A DNA stretch of 64,000 bases. Source: Bromus sterilis. Its lineage: Eukaryota > Streptophyta > Magnoliopsida > Poales > Poaceae. Location of the stretch: positions 234,691,782 to 234,755,781 of the forward strand of contig OX465600.1 of the NCBI GenBank assembly GCA_950022295.1. The letters are read 5' to 3'. Made by a program: the position numbers and the translations under genes. The notes below the pieces were generated by a model that was not told the origin of the DNA, ran no database searches, and saw only the letters and a list, made by a program, of their open reading frames with translations. Positions 32,551 to 42,082 of the stretch are shown here, piece after piece; within the stretch, counting starts at the first letter, position 1; each line of letters starts with the position of its first letter.

Positions 32551-33633
32551 GCGGCTCAGTGATGCGATTCTTCCTGTGAGTTGTTATACGCCGTTGATGT
32601 TTACTGGTTCTTTCATCTTGGCGATTTCTTGGACTTTTTCAGGGTTTTCTTCAACTCCTCGAGCAAAGACCATGTATCCGAGCAGTTTGCCGGCTGGGAC
32701 GCCGAACACACACTTTTTTGGGTTGAGCTTGATTCTGTATTTGTTGAGTGCTGCGAAGGTTTCGCGGAGGTCGTCGAGTAGCGTGCTTGCGCCGTAAGTT
32801 TTGATGACGATGCCATCGATGTAGACTTAGACGTTTCTGCCGATTTGGTCTCTCAAACATGCTTGCATCATCCGTTGGTACGTGGCTCCAGCGTTTTTCA
32901 ATCCAAAGGGCATTGTTCTGTAGCAGAATACGCCATAGGGGGTGATGAACGAGGTGTGTTCTTCGTCGTCTTCCTTCATCCTGATTTGGTTGTATCCTGA
33001 GTAGGCATCAAGGAAGGATAGGAAATCGCATCCTGCGGTAGAGTCGATTATCTGGTCTATCCTTGGCAGAGGGAAGTGGTCCTTCGGGCAGTGTTTGTTG
33101 ACGGGCCCGTCGTCGACGCACATCCGTAGTACGTCGGTGTCCTTTTTAGGTACCAAGACTGGGTTTGCAATCCAGGTGGCCTTCTTCGTCTCCTGGATGA
33201 ACTGCGCGTCAAGTAGTCGGTTGATCTCTTCTCCAATGGCTCTGCGCTTGGGTTATGAGAATCGGCGCAACGCCTGCTTTACTAGTTTGGTGTTTGGATG
33301 TATGTGTAGCGCGTGTTCTGCAAATTCTCGCGGTATTCCGGGCATGTCGGTCGGGCACCAAGTGAAAATTTTCCACTCTTCGCGAAGGAAGACCATTAGG
33401 GTAGCTGCTTATTCTTCTGGGAGGTGGGCGTAGATTCGGACCGTCTTGTCGGGGTCCGTTGGGTGAACTTGATGGGTGACTATGTCGCTGTCGACGCTGA
33501 AGTCGCGATTGAATTCTTTTGATTCGCTTATGCTTGCCAGTGGAAAAATGCTCCTGCCTGTTACCATGGCTATCTCTTCGAGTTGTTGCTGAGCTCCAAA
33601 CGTGTTAGAAACTTCGTGAAAATCACGGTCACA
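32551..33633 (-). pseudogene. Reverse transcriptase of element D (active site YIDG)
   Basis: The palm starts with NPVLVPKKDTDVLRMCVDD, followed by DHFPLPRIDQIIDSTAGC, FLDAYSGYNQIRM and MPFGLKNAGATYQRMM. A TAA follows NV at 32829-32827. The catalytic box after it reads VYIDGIVIKT where the family has YVDD, so the second aspartate is gone. The thumb continues (LNPKKCVFGVPAGKLLGYMV). In-frame stops also lie near 33634, 33410, 33255 and 32580. All are in one frame with the upstream protease, so the ancestor had a single polyprotein. It cannot be catalytically active as it stands. Confidence 0.9.
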
Positions 33634-34236
33634 CTAGTCTGATTTGATAAAACTCCCATTGACCGTGATGACCACTGAGGGTCCTGGCATCTTGAGCTTG
33701 AGGTACGCATAGTGCGGGACCGCCATAAATTGCGCAAATGCGGGTCGTCCTAGTATGGCGTGGTATTGGGACTGCCAATCGAGCACTTCAAACTCGAGGA
33801 CTTTTCTTGCGAAGTTGCCCTTGTTGCCAAAGATGACATCGAGCTCGATTGTTCTGAGGGAGGCGGCTGCTTCGCCTGGAACTACCCCGTAGATTGTGAC
33901 ACCTGACTTCTTCCAGACTGGTCGTGGAATCAGCATCTTGCGTAAGGTGCTGGTGAAGATTATGTTTAAGCTGTAGCCTCTGATCTGGGCGTCGAGGACC
34001 AGTGGTGCGTGCCCTGGTCTTGGAATTGCGAGTGGGTGATCGCATTGTGAGAAGGTGATGTTGGTCTCTGCGCCATACAGTTGGTAGGTTTCTGTTGTTT
34101 TTAGGCCCTCGGCTGCTCGGGTCTGCATGGTGTGGGCGTCCTGTTTTGCTTTTGAGGGTCGTCCTTCTTGGATCATGCAGACTCGTCCATGGGACATAGG
34201 GTATTGCTGTTCTGCGTTTGGTGCTGATGACTGCAC
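33634..34236 (-). pseudogene. Protease region of element D with catalytic segment deleted
   Basis: A 200-codon frame homologous to the protease regions of elements I and J (HAPLVLDAQI ... ILGRPAFAQFMAVPHYAYLK). Where I and J read VFMDGGSSLNII and VFMDGGSGINII, D reads IRGYSLNIIF. Eleven codons, including the catalytic DGGS, are missing in frame, so no aspartic protease activity is possible. The C-terminus ends at TAG 33636-33634 (NGSFIKSD), where I continues in frame. The rest of the frame is undisturbed. Confidence 0.88.
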
Positions 34237-34984
34237 GGTTCCTCGAGCCCGTTTTACTTCGCGCTACTTCTCTTCCTTGAGGCTATTGGAGAGTTCGACG
34301 GACAGACGACAATCTCTTAGGGTGTGACCTGCTCTAAGGCGCCCCCAGTCGTCTTCGAAACAATGGATTGTGCAGGGTCCGTCTAGTTGTTCTTTGGCTA
34401 TGAGCTTGCTAGAGCCGGTGTGCCTTCTTCTTCTTGTGACTTGGAACGATTGCGAGTAATCTTCCGAACGGGAGTGGAACCTTGGGTCGAGCTCTATTCC
34501 ATCGTTGATCGAGTGGTTCCGAATAAACTTGGCGAATTCATCTGGTCTCCGATCTGGGTCATAGTACTCACCGGTCTGAGTTTTTGAGTCGCTGTCCTGT
34601 CATGTGGCGGATGTCCGGGTGGCGGCGGGTCTTCGAGTGGCTGGCAAGGCTTCTGTCGCGTGTTGCGACCCCTCGGGTGGAATTTCTGCGCAGAATTCTA
34701 GTACTTGTTCTGGCGTCCTGCTTGGCTTTGCGGTCATAGCTTGTGCTCGCCTTCTAGATCGCCGAGTTCTTCTCTGTCGGTGACGACTTTGGTAGTCGCC
34801 AAAGTATTGGACTTGGTCCAGCTGCGGGCCAAGCGATCTTGGTGGAGCGATGGAGAGGTTTGCGATGAACTTGAATTCCTCGAGTGGGCTGGACCTTGTT
34901 TGAGCCCTTGAGTTGTGACTTGCTCGAGATGGGACCACCGAGATCGTGATTCCAACCTTTGTAGTTCCCACAGACGGTGCCAAT
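34237..34984 (-). pseudogene. gag remnant of element D (core missing)
   Basis: After the PBS the minus strand encodes a short leader (PPRSLGPQLDQVQYFGDYQS) also present in element I. An acidic/Gln stretch and a stop at about 34600 follow. It then encodes EYYDPDRRPDEFAKFIRNHS and QLDGPCTIHCFEDDWGRLRA, which corresponds to the C-terminal end of J gag. The long gag core seen in J (about 49660-50900) has no counterpart in about 740 bp, so the core was deleted. Confidence 0.7.
34965..34984 (-). promoter_or_regulatory. Primer-binding site of element D
   Basis: The minus strand reads attggcaccgtctgtgggaac directly after the 5' LTR. J has ttggcgccgtctgtgggaac at the same position. The cognate tRNA is not assigned. 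Confidence 0.7.
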
Positions 34985-35431
34985 TGACGAGGATCAGCCT
35001 CGGAAAATACCATGGTCAGGGACCCTAGGTTAGATCGTAGAGAAGGAACAGGTAGGCGATACTCGTCGGCTAACAGGAGAAGCACTTCCTGCTCGATTGT
35101 ATTATGCGAGGGTGCGATTACAGTGGAAGTCTAGGCGAGTTCGCACAAGATCAACTGTGATGATTGTAGATTGGATGTCCTGAGGCATCCCCCCTCCTAG
35201 CCTTTATATACTAGGTTGGGTCTCGGGGAGTCCGTCTCAAGTTACAGGGACGATTGCCTAATTCTAGCCTTGCCTTGAACGCCAAGTCTTGACTTCCATA
35301 TTGGTCGCGGACTCCTACGTCGGTGCCTAGAGCGGGCCAGTCGTGGGCTTGTCGAAGCTTCCAGCAGGCCTCTTATCTTTGCATGCACCAGGTATCCTCA
35401 CACGCACGAGTCGTGGGTCACCCCCTCGTCA
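34985..35431 (-). repeat. 5' LTR of element D
   Basis: 447 bp, on the minus strand TGACGAGGGGGTGACCC to GGCTGATCCTCGTCA. It pairs with 26168-26614 and is followed by the ATATT target duplication. Confidence 0.93.
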
Positions 35432-35436
35432 ATATT

Positions 35437-36360
35437 TGGTTCTTATCTCTTATATTTTTGTTCCTAAGTAATTCTTGCATGTTCTCAGTTGATGTTTATT
35501 GCTTTGGCCAAGTAGTAGGTAGTAACTCCAAGAGGGAACGTTATGCTCGATTGTGGGTTCATGCCCCCTGATGACACGCTTGAGTGACAGAAACATGAGT
35601 CTAGGGGGTGTGTTGTGACCACAAGGGGGAAAACAACGGTGCTTGTAACCACGGTTGCAAGGATTGTTTACTTTACGCAAAGTTCTTTTAATGCAGTTGT
35701 CTGTTGCTTTGGGTTTACACTTTGGGTGGGGCTCGAACTTAATACCAGCGAGATGTTCTGGATAGATATCTCAAGGTGGAGGATTAGTAGTAGATGCATT
35801 TGTATTTCGGTCTACTTATTTTGGCGTACTGCCCATGCTTATGAGCCTCTTGCTTTCTTTGTATCATAGTTAGCATTGCGGTGCGTTTATAATCCTGTCA
35901 ATTGCCCATCTGTAAAAAATTTACCTCGCATAGCAGTTTTATCGTCTTTTGGGAGAGAGACATCACTAGTGAACATCACGGGACCCCGGTCCATATTCTC
36001 ATCATTGTTTACATGCTTATTTACTTTTCAGCTTTTACTTTCAGTTGTTATCATTATCATTATTCCTTGTGTTTTGATCCTTTGTAAACAATAAGACCGG
36101 AGAGATTGAATACCTCTCTGAACTTCGTTGGGAGCAAAGTTATTTGTGTCTGTGTGCAGGTCCAAGTGAAGTAAGCAACCTTGGTTGTGAATGGCACCAT
36201 TGTTCACTTCACCACCTACTTATCATTATTGGAGTCCTACTTGTCGACACTCTCAACCTTGGTATCTTCACCAAGGGAAACTTGCCGCTACGCTACATCT
36301 CACTTTCCACTTGGGGTAACCAACGAAGGGCGAGAAGCAATTATCCTTTCTCGCGTATCA
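35437..36360 (+). repeat. LTR E1, right part
   Basis: It continues LTR E1 after the ATATT duplication and ends CTCGCGTATCA. It is homologous, in inverted orientation, to 38758-39700 of E2 over its whole length. The next bases are GGCGC and the GA run of the 5' UTR of gene remnant 5. Confidence 0.85.
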
Positions 36361-36366
36361 GGCGCT

Positions 36367-36388
36367 GAGAGAGAGAGAGAGAGAGAGA
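36367..36388. repeat. (GA)n microsatellite in the displaced 5' UTR of remnant 5
   Basis: Eleven GA repeats. On the minus strand this is a CT run a short way downstream of the TATA box, as is common in grass 5' UTRs. Confidence 0.85.
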
Positions 36389-36420
36389 TGGAGTAGTGGA
36401 AGTGGAACCCAATTTTCCCC

Positions 36421-36430
36421 GCTATTTATG
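36421..36430 (-). promoter_or_regulatory. TATA box of gene remnant 5, now 11 kb from its coding exons
   Basis: The minus strand reads cataaatagc in GC-rich context, followed about 35 bp later by the CT-rich leader. Without E1 and D (25414-36360 plus one target copy) it would lie about 110 bp upstream of the ATG at 25363, a normal core-promoter distance. Confidence 0.55.
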
Positions 36431-36689
36431 CAATGGGCGGTTTGTGTAGAAGAGGGGAGGAAGATGAGAAACTGCTCAATAATACGCGGCCGCGTCCCCA
36501 AGACGGTGGCCAACTGCACGCGTACTGTGTAGTATAGTAATGTGCGGCTCGCATAGAAGATAAGGAAGTTGACCACGAAAATGACCGCATGACCATTGGT
36601 AGTGGCCTAGAGAGCCAGGTGACTATTATAACCCACAGTTATTCAAAGCAATCCGTCAGTGATAGGCATCGTCACCACCCCCAGTTCAT

Positions 36690-37375
36690 TTTTTTATTTA
36701 ACTGTTGGCATCGCCACCCTTAGATTTTCAGAAATGTTTCTGATATTTTTTACATCGCACACTATGTTTTAATTCAGAATGTTTGCCTTACTAAGGTAGC
36801 TATTCATTTTTTAGAACCGTAGGTATTATCAGGAGAAATCACAAGCACTTGATTGTAGGAATTGTGTGTCGTGCATAACCAACACTAAGTTTTACAGAAA
36901 CGTGCCCGATAGATTACACATCCCACATGTTTCAGTAAATACAAATGATTGTGGAGAAGGGCTAGCGTTTCAATCTTTGCAACCGTGGGTTTTTTTGCTG
37001 CTCATGCGGACGGTTGTTTGGACGAATCGTCAGCCCTTGTTTCACACACGAAAGCATTTTCAGAAGCGTGCCCGATATATTAGGCATTCCAAACATTTCG
37101 GCAACTATGAACGATTGTGTAGACAGGCTGGCGCTCCTTTATTTGCAACCATGGGTTTTCACTCTAAACACCCCAGATAGATTTTCAAAGACCCGTCAGC
37201 CCTATATCACACACGCAATAATTTTCAGAATTGTTGACATTGGCGTACGTTTCCCAGACGGTTCAGTTTCGGGCACACGGTTTTTTCTTATACCGTTTGC
37301 GTTGATAGAATCGCAAACAGTTTCGGACAAGGGACTGGGAAAGGAGTATCGTGTTAGCCCCTCTTTGCACTAGTG
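36690..37375. mobile_element. CACTA-type transposon terminus with subterminal repeats
   Basis: The last bases read gcactagtg. In reverse this is CACTAGTGCAAAGAGGGGC, a CACTA-superfamily terminus. Inside it are subterminal direct repeats of about 165 bp (cagaaacgtgcccgata near 36896, cagaagcgtgcccgata near 37061) and a third partial copy near 37200. The terminus abuts a Copia integrase reading frame, so the element inserted there; the 3-bp flank would be GTC (37376-37378). The other end is not found in the window. It may lie beyond the left edge, in which case the gene remnants and the 500-bp array would be internal to it. Confidence 0.6.
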
Positions 37376-37849
37376 GTCTCCACACGCAATGGTCTTCGTT
37401 ACTTCATGACCTTCACTGATTATTTGAGTAGATATGGGTATATCTACTTGATGAAACATAAGTCTAAAACCTTTGAAAAGTTGAAGGAATTTCAGAGTGA
37501 GGTCGAGGATCAACTCGGGAAGAAAATCAAGCACCTTCGATCTGATCGAGGTGGCTAGTATTTGAGTCGCAAGTTTGGCGATCATCATAAGACTTGTGGC
37601 ATCATACGACAACTTACGTCGGCAGGAACACCTCAGCAAAATGGTGTGTCCGAGCGATGTAATCGAACACTATTGGATAGCGTACAATCGATGATGTCTC
37701 ATACCGACTTACCTGTGTCATTCTGGGGGTATGCGTTAGAAACTGCAGCTTATGTTGTTAATAGGGTACCATCCAAATCCTTAAAGACAACGCCATTTGA
37801 GGAATGATATGGCAAGAAACCAAAGTTGTCTCACCTAAAGATTTGGGGT
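37376..37849 (+). pseudogene. Element X: Copia integrase core fragment
   Basis: A frame starting directly at the CACTA terminus has RYFMTFTDYLSRYGYIYLM, then KHLRSDRGG, a TAG at 37556, and GTPQQNGVSERCNRTLLDSV and SFWGYALETAAYVVNRVPSK. The integrase Asp and Glu positions (SDRGG, QQNGVSER) are visible, but two stops (37556 and 37806) break it. It is cut on the left by the CACTA terminus and on the right by the LTR of element F, so only about 158 codons remain. It is a different Copia from element C. Confidence 0.88.
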
Positions 37850-38583
37850 TGTCGGGGGAATGACCCCCGGGTCGAGCCCACTCTAGAAGAAAGAGTTGAC
37901 CACTGGTCGGATGGGCGCACCCGGGCCGAGGTCATTAATGAAGATCCCGAGAGATCCGCTCTGTCAGAAGGCCAAGTCTCATCGCCGACCTGTCAGGCGC
38001 ATGATGTTTCCTCGCCCATGCGAGACTGACAAGACGGCGGATGTGACCAGGCGCCGAAGTAGCTGTGTGCCTATCTGCAAGGACTCTCAAGACCTACGGG
38101 CTAGAATATTCCAGGACAAGATAGGCATACAGCCTTCCACCACCTGGCACCCGAAAATCCCGCAATCGGCGAGACCCAGCCCGATCCCAGAGGCCTATAG
38201 CTGCGTCCCCCCTCCTTGTGTCATTACTAGAGTAGCCCGGGTTAAGCCTATAAGAACCCGAGGAACCCCTCCTATGAGAGGGTCGATACGCATATACTTC
38301 ATTCCACCCACCACTTGGAGATGCAGAAGAGAGCAGAGCCTACAACCCTCTTCTCCTTCCTCTGATACAACTCAAGGAGAATTCATTGTAGCCCGAGTAT
38401 TTGCTCATAGTCATCTCGGCAAGAGTAAGGGTTTTATCTCTACGGAGAGCCTTGAACCTGGGTACATCGTGGTGTCTCACTGTGCTTGTCCCCACTCTTG
38501 ACTCCAGCACCATCGACACTCACCTCGGTCTCCCCCCTCTCTTTAGCCATCCCCATGGCATCTGTCGTCACAATACGACGATA
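37850..38583 (+). repeat. 5' LTR of element F
   Basis: It starts TGTCGGGGGAATGACCCCC, which contains a small inverted repeat, and ends near ACAATACGACGATA, where the expected CA is mutated. A TATA-like cctataag is at about 38247. Confidence 0.6.
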
Positions 38584-38757
38584 GTAGGTGCCCACCATGG
38601 GGCAGGCCGAGGCGTCGACTGGAGTACTGATCTAGATGAGACCATCCTCTTGATCGAGCATGTGCTTCGCTTCCGGCCTGGTTCTCATGTACGGGGCATT
38701 CGACTACGTCATCGACAACGCCTCACGGTTTGGGGAAGGAGCGCCCCTGTGATGGTG
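37850..38757 (+). mobile_element. Element F: LTR retrotransposon 5' end (LTR, PBS, start of internal region)
   Basis: An LTR (37850-38583) is followed by a PBS-like ggtgcccaccatggggc and about 150 bp of internal sequence. The element is cut at 38757 by the E2 LTR. No coding domain remains, so its superfamily cannot be read; the PBS style (GGCGCCCACCGTGGGGC-like) is common in Tat-type Gypsy elements. F interrupts the integrase frame of X. Confidence 0.65.
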
Positions 38758-40415
38758 TGATAGATTATCTTCTTCTCGCCCCTCGTTGGTTACCCCAAGT
38801 GGAAGGCTGAGATGTAGCTAGCAACAAATTTCCCTTACACGAGGACTGTAAGATTTATCGAACCAGGAGGACTCCGAGGATCAACAAGAAGTTGGCAAGG
38901 AAACAATGGCCCCATTTACAACCAAGGTTGCTTACTTGACCTAGACCTGAACACAGCAACATATAACATATCTCCCAACGAGTTCAGAGAGGTTGTCAAT
39001 CTCTCCGGCCTTGTTGTTTACAAAGGATGAAACGTATGGTGGAAATAGTGATTGTGATTGCAACTGAAAGGAAATAAAGCAGTAAAGATTGGAGGTGTAA
39101 ACAATGGTGGAAAAATGGACCGGGGTCCCATGATGTTCACTAGTGATGTCTCTCTCCCAAAAGACGATAAAACAGCTAAGCTAGGTGAACAAATTACAGT
39201 TGGGTACTTGATAGAATTACAAATGCACCGCAATGCTAACTATGCCACAAGAGAGTTAGAGGCTCAAAAGTATGGTCAGTACGCCAAGACAAGTAGACCG
39301 TTTATTCATCATCATCTACTTACTAATCATCCACCTTGAGATTTCTATCAAGAACATCTCGCTGGTATTAAGTTGCGAGCCCCAACCAAAGTGTAAACCC
39401 AAAGCAACAGACAATTGCATTAACAAACTTTGCGTAAGGTAAACAATCCTTGCAACCGCGGTTAGAAGCACCATTGTTTTCTCCCTGGTGGCAACAACAC
39501 ATCCCCTAGTTTCATGTTTCTGTCACTCAAGTTAGACATCGGGGGGCATGAACCCACAATCAAGCATAATGCTCCCTTTTGGAGTTACTATCTACTACTT
39601 GGCCAAGGCAATACAAAGCAATGGAGAACATGCAAGAATTACTCAAGAAGAAAATATAAAAGGAGAACCAAATATATAAATCATCAGAATATCAACATAA
39701 TCTCATAATCCATCGGATCCCGGCAAACACAGCATAGCAACAGTAGAAAGATTACATAGGTTCCTTCATCATGTAGGGCAGCTCACAAGGGCTAAGAATT
39801 GAAGCACAAGATTGGAGAGAAGACATCACATATATACTGGTCATTGACCCATGGTCCAAGGGGGACTACTCACGGCACATCCGGGAAACGCTCATGGTGG
39901 TGGAGAAGCTCCCGGAGATCAATCCTCTCTCCGGCAGGGTGCCGAGACGAGGTCTTCTGGCGATCCCGATCTCGGGATCGCTGCGGCGGCGGAACAAAGG
40001 TGAATGTCGTGATGTGGGGTCTCTTTTCAGGGTTTCTGCATCGGCAAGTAAATATAGGCCGAAGGGGGCACCGGGGGAGGTGTCCTCCTCCCAGACGGCC
40101 AGTGGGCGCGGCCTCACCCCTGGCCGCGCCAGGAGGTTGCCTGGGAGGCGGGTGTCCCCCCTCCGTCTATCCTTCGGGCTTTTGGAGGCTTCCATTATGC
40201 TGATTTTTTATATATTTTTCTTGGAGTTTTTTTGGGAACTGTAAATATGGGTATAAACCTGCAATTAGCAGATAGAAACTGGCACTGGGTGCACTGAGTT
40301 AGTAGGTTAGTCCAAATATGTGTAAATATTTATGGAAGTGTAGCAAAACACATAGCAATGTTACCCAAATGAGCATGGAACAAGCAGAAATTATTTATTC
40401 GTTTGGGACGCATCA
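38758..40415 (-). repeat. LTR E2, 3' LTR of an E-type element
   Basis: On the minus strand it runs from TGATGCGTCCCAAACG to AGATAATCTATCA, 1658 bp, homologous to E1 in the opposite orientation. It carries the palindrome (40105-40130) and a TATA-like cctatatttac about 46 bp downstream of it (40047-40059). A purine tract (minus-strand aagcttggggatgt) lies at its right edge, so this is a 3' LTR and the rest of the element extends to the right. The outer flanks do not form a target duplication. Confidence 0.82.
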
Positions 40416-41337
40416 ACATCCCCAAGCTTAATTTCTACACGTCCTCGAGTAGGTAAATGATAACACAAATAATTTCTGTGGTGACATGTATCACACATAT
40501 AAGAACTTCAAAGTAAACCAAGTAAGATATGCAATTCAAGTCAAGATAATAACAAGCAAGAGTCTGAGTATTGATACTATCAAAGCATGAAATAAAAAGG
40601 TGCAAGAGCTCTTGCTGTCCGTGACTCGAATGTCTCCAAATGGTGTTTACGTGCAAGCAATGGGAGATGAGATTATAGAATAAATAAATAAATATATATA
40701 TAGTTTAATTGAGAACTTAATCTACTAAAGTTTCACACTTGGTCTCCTTGAGAATCTTATTTTGACTCGTCCCCAGACCACTAGTCAGGCACAAGTCAAA
40801 TTGATCCTCTCCCTTTCGACTTTGAGCACTCATGCAATGGATGAGCGCAAGCAAGATATGTTGGCAATTAGGATGGAAAAGAGAAAATTGATTTGGAAGG
40901 AAGACAAAAAGGTGAGAAAGGCTCACATCAATGAGGACAATCATAGGCGAGAGAAAGCAAAATGATAGATATGATGTGAGGAGTAGGGATTGCCATGCAA
41001 CGGATGAACATATGAGCTAAGGTAAGCTCTCCAATGGAACTAGTTGGGTTCATCCAACTTGCTTGCTCGTGAAGACCTAGAGCTCATTTGAGGAGGCTCA
41101 TCCTTGGAATAAGCAAGCCAAGTTCTACAGTGTAAGGATCCCCACATAGTTATGCATGAATGATATGAAAATCTCTATGGAGTACGAGTGTGGATCTTCA
41201 AAAGGAATAGTAGTGTTTCCCCCTTCTCTCTTTTTCTTTATTTTTTTCTATTTTTTGTATTTTTGTGTCCTCATTGGCTCTTTCTATTTATCTCTCATTT
41301 GTCTTCTTTGGGATCTTTTAATTTGTCCTCTTTTGGG
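40416..41337 (-). mobile_element. 3' UTR of the E2 element, truncated
   Basis: A purine tract followed by non-coding sequence with the word ctcgaggacg (minus strand), as before other Athila-like LTRs here. It contains an A/T-rich stretch near 41220-41290 and no gene. At about 41338 it switches abruptly to G1 sequence in the opposite orientation, a rearrangement breakpoint. Confidence 0.6.
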
Positions 41338-41438
41338 AACGTCAATAAAAGTTTATTTTTCAAAGTTTTTGCAAAATTAGTAAAATTCCAAGCCTTATTG
41401 GAGCCGGAGTGGAGCTCCAGGGAGGCCAGGAGGCCCCC

Positions 41439-41468
41439 TGGCGCGGCCCCCCCTTCAGGCCGCGCCGG
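41439..41468. repeat. GC-rich palindrome upstream of the G1 ORF
   Basis: GGCGCGGCC and GGCCGCGCC around an 8-10-base loop. It is the same module as in the LTRs but in internal sequence, about 175 bp before the ORF start. G2 has it at about 62779-62807. Confidence 0.75.
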
Positions 41469-41644
41469 GCACCCTCCTGACTCCCCTGGACACCGCCTTC
41501 GACTCCACCTAGACTCGGAACCTTCCTTCTGTTGCAGAAATTTTTGCTATATTTTTTCCCGGATCGTCCCGGTACCGTACCTCGCGATTTCATGTGTTTT
41601 CTCTTTCGGTCTGTTTCTGCCAGGGAAAAAGCTGTTGATTGGCG

Positions 41645-42082
41645 ATGTCTTCTTGTGGCTCGAGCGGAGAAGATTTTATGGGTCGTCGTCTACGACAACT
41701 CCAGCAAGACTACAATCAAAGGAAGTACGTCGGATGGGACACAGAAGAGGAGATTGCTGCAAGAAAAGCGGAGATGGATCGCTCCTTGAGGAAAGAAGTC
41801 AAGACCGTCACCGCTCAACAAGAAGGAGGACCAAGTAACCCCATCACGGTGGGATTTGTCCAACCTCAATATGATCTTTCCCTCAAACTTGCAGGAACAG
41901 CCTCTCCAACTGGAGCCCTACAAGCACCATCTACCGTGTCTGAAGCCTACCGCATCACCAACCAGTTTTGTGAGGATTTCCGTGTGCTGAAGGCACAAGT
42001 GGAGATCTTGGAACGTGAAAACCGAGCCCTGCGGCGCGTAATCAAAGATTTGAAGAAGCTGGAGCAGGAAGAGTGGGAGTAA
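41645..42082 (+). CDS. Extra ORF downstream of pol in element G1
   Basis: A 145-residue intact frame from ATG 41645 (MSSCGSSGEDFMGRRLRQLQ) to TAA at 42080. The N-terminal half is charged and helical (RKYVGWDTEEEIAARKAEMD). The centre is Pro/Ala/Thr-rich. The C-terminal third is a leucine-heptad coiled coil (VLKAQVEILERENRALRRVI). It lies between integrase and the 3' LTR, where some Athila-like elements have a further ORF. A C/T-rich leader with two possible splice acceptors (ttctgttgcag, gtttctgccag) lies before it, so a spliced subgenomic RNA is possible. The function is unknown; I do not see an envelope signature. The G2 copy has lost its start and gained a stop. Confidence 0.6.
   Translation: MSSCGSSGEDFMGRRLRQLQQDYNQRKYVGWDTEEEIAARKAEMDRSLRKEVKTVTAQQEGGPSNPITVGFVQPQYDLSLKLAGTASPTGALQAPSTVSEAYRITNQFCEDFRVLKAQVEILERENRALRRVIKDLKKLEQEEWE

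Larger units (their letters stand above)
26168..35431 (-). mobile_element. Element D: complete Tat-like Gypsy retrotransposon inserted in LTR E1
   Basis: Two 447-bp LTRs flank 8.37 kb, and both outer flanks are ATATT (26163-26167 and 35432-35436), a perfect 5-bp target duplication. On the minus strand the order is 5' LTR, PBS, gag remnant, protease, RT, RNase H, a second RNase H-like domain, integrase and a tandem array. An antisense ORF on the + strand, the PPT and the 3' LTR follow. RT before integrase marks Gypsy; the second RNase H domain and the antisense ORF point to the Tat lineage. A hand count gives about 29 differences between the LTRs (roughly 6-7%), so the insertion is not recent. 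Confidence 0.93.

Noticed and set aside
37364..37375. CACTAGTG as a simple restriction-like word, also seen near 48590 and 58320
   Set aside because: At 48590 and 58320 it is part of the J LTR without terminal context; only 37375 has the full terminus, subterminal repeats and a broken host frame.
37896..38501. 201-codon + strand ORF
   Set aside because: It lies entirely within the F LTR and has no domain; GC-rich chance frame.
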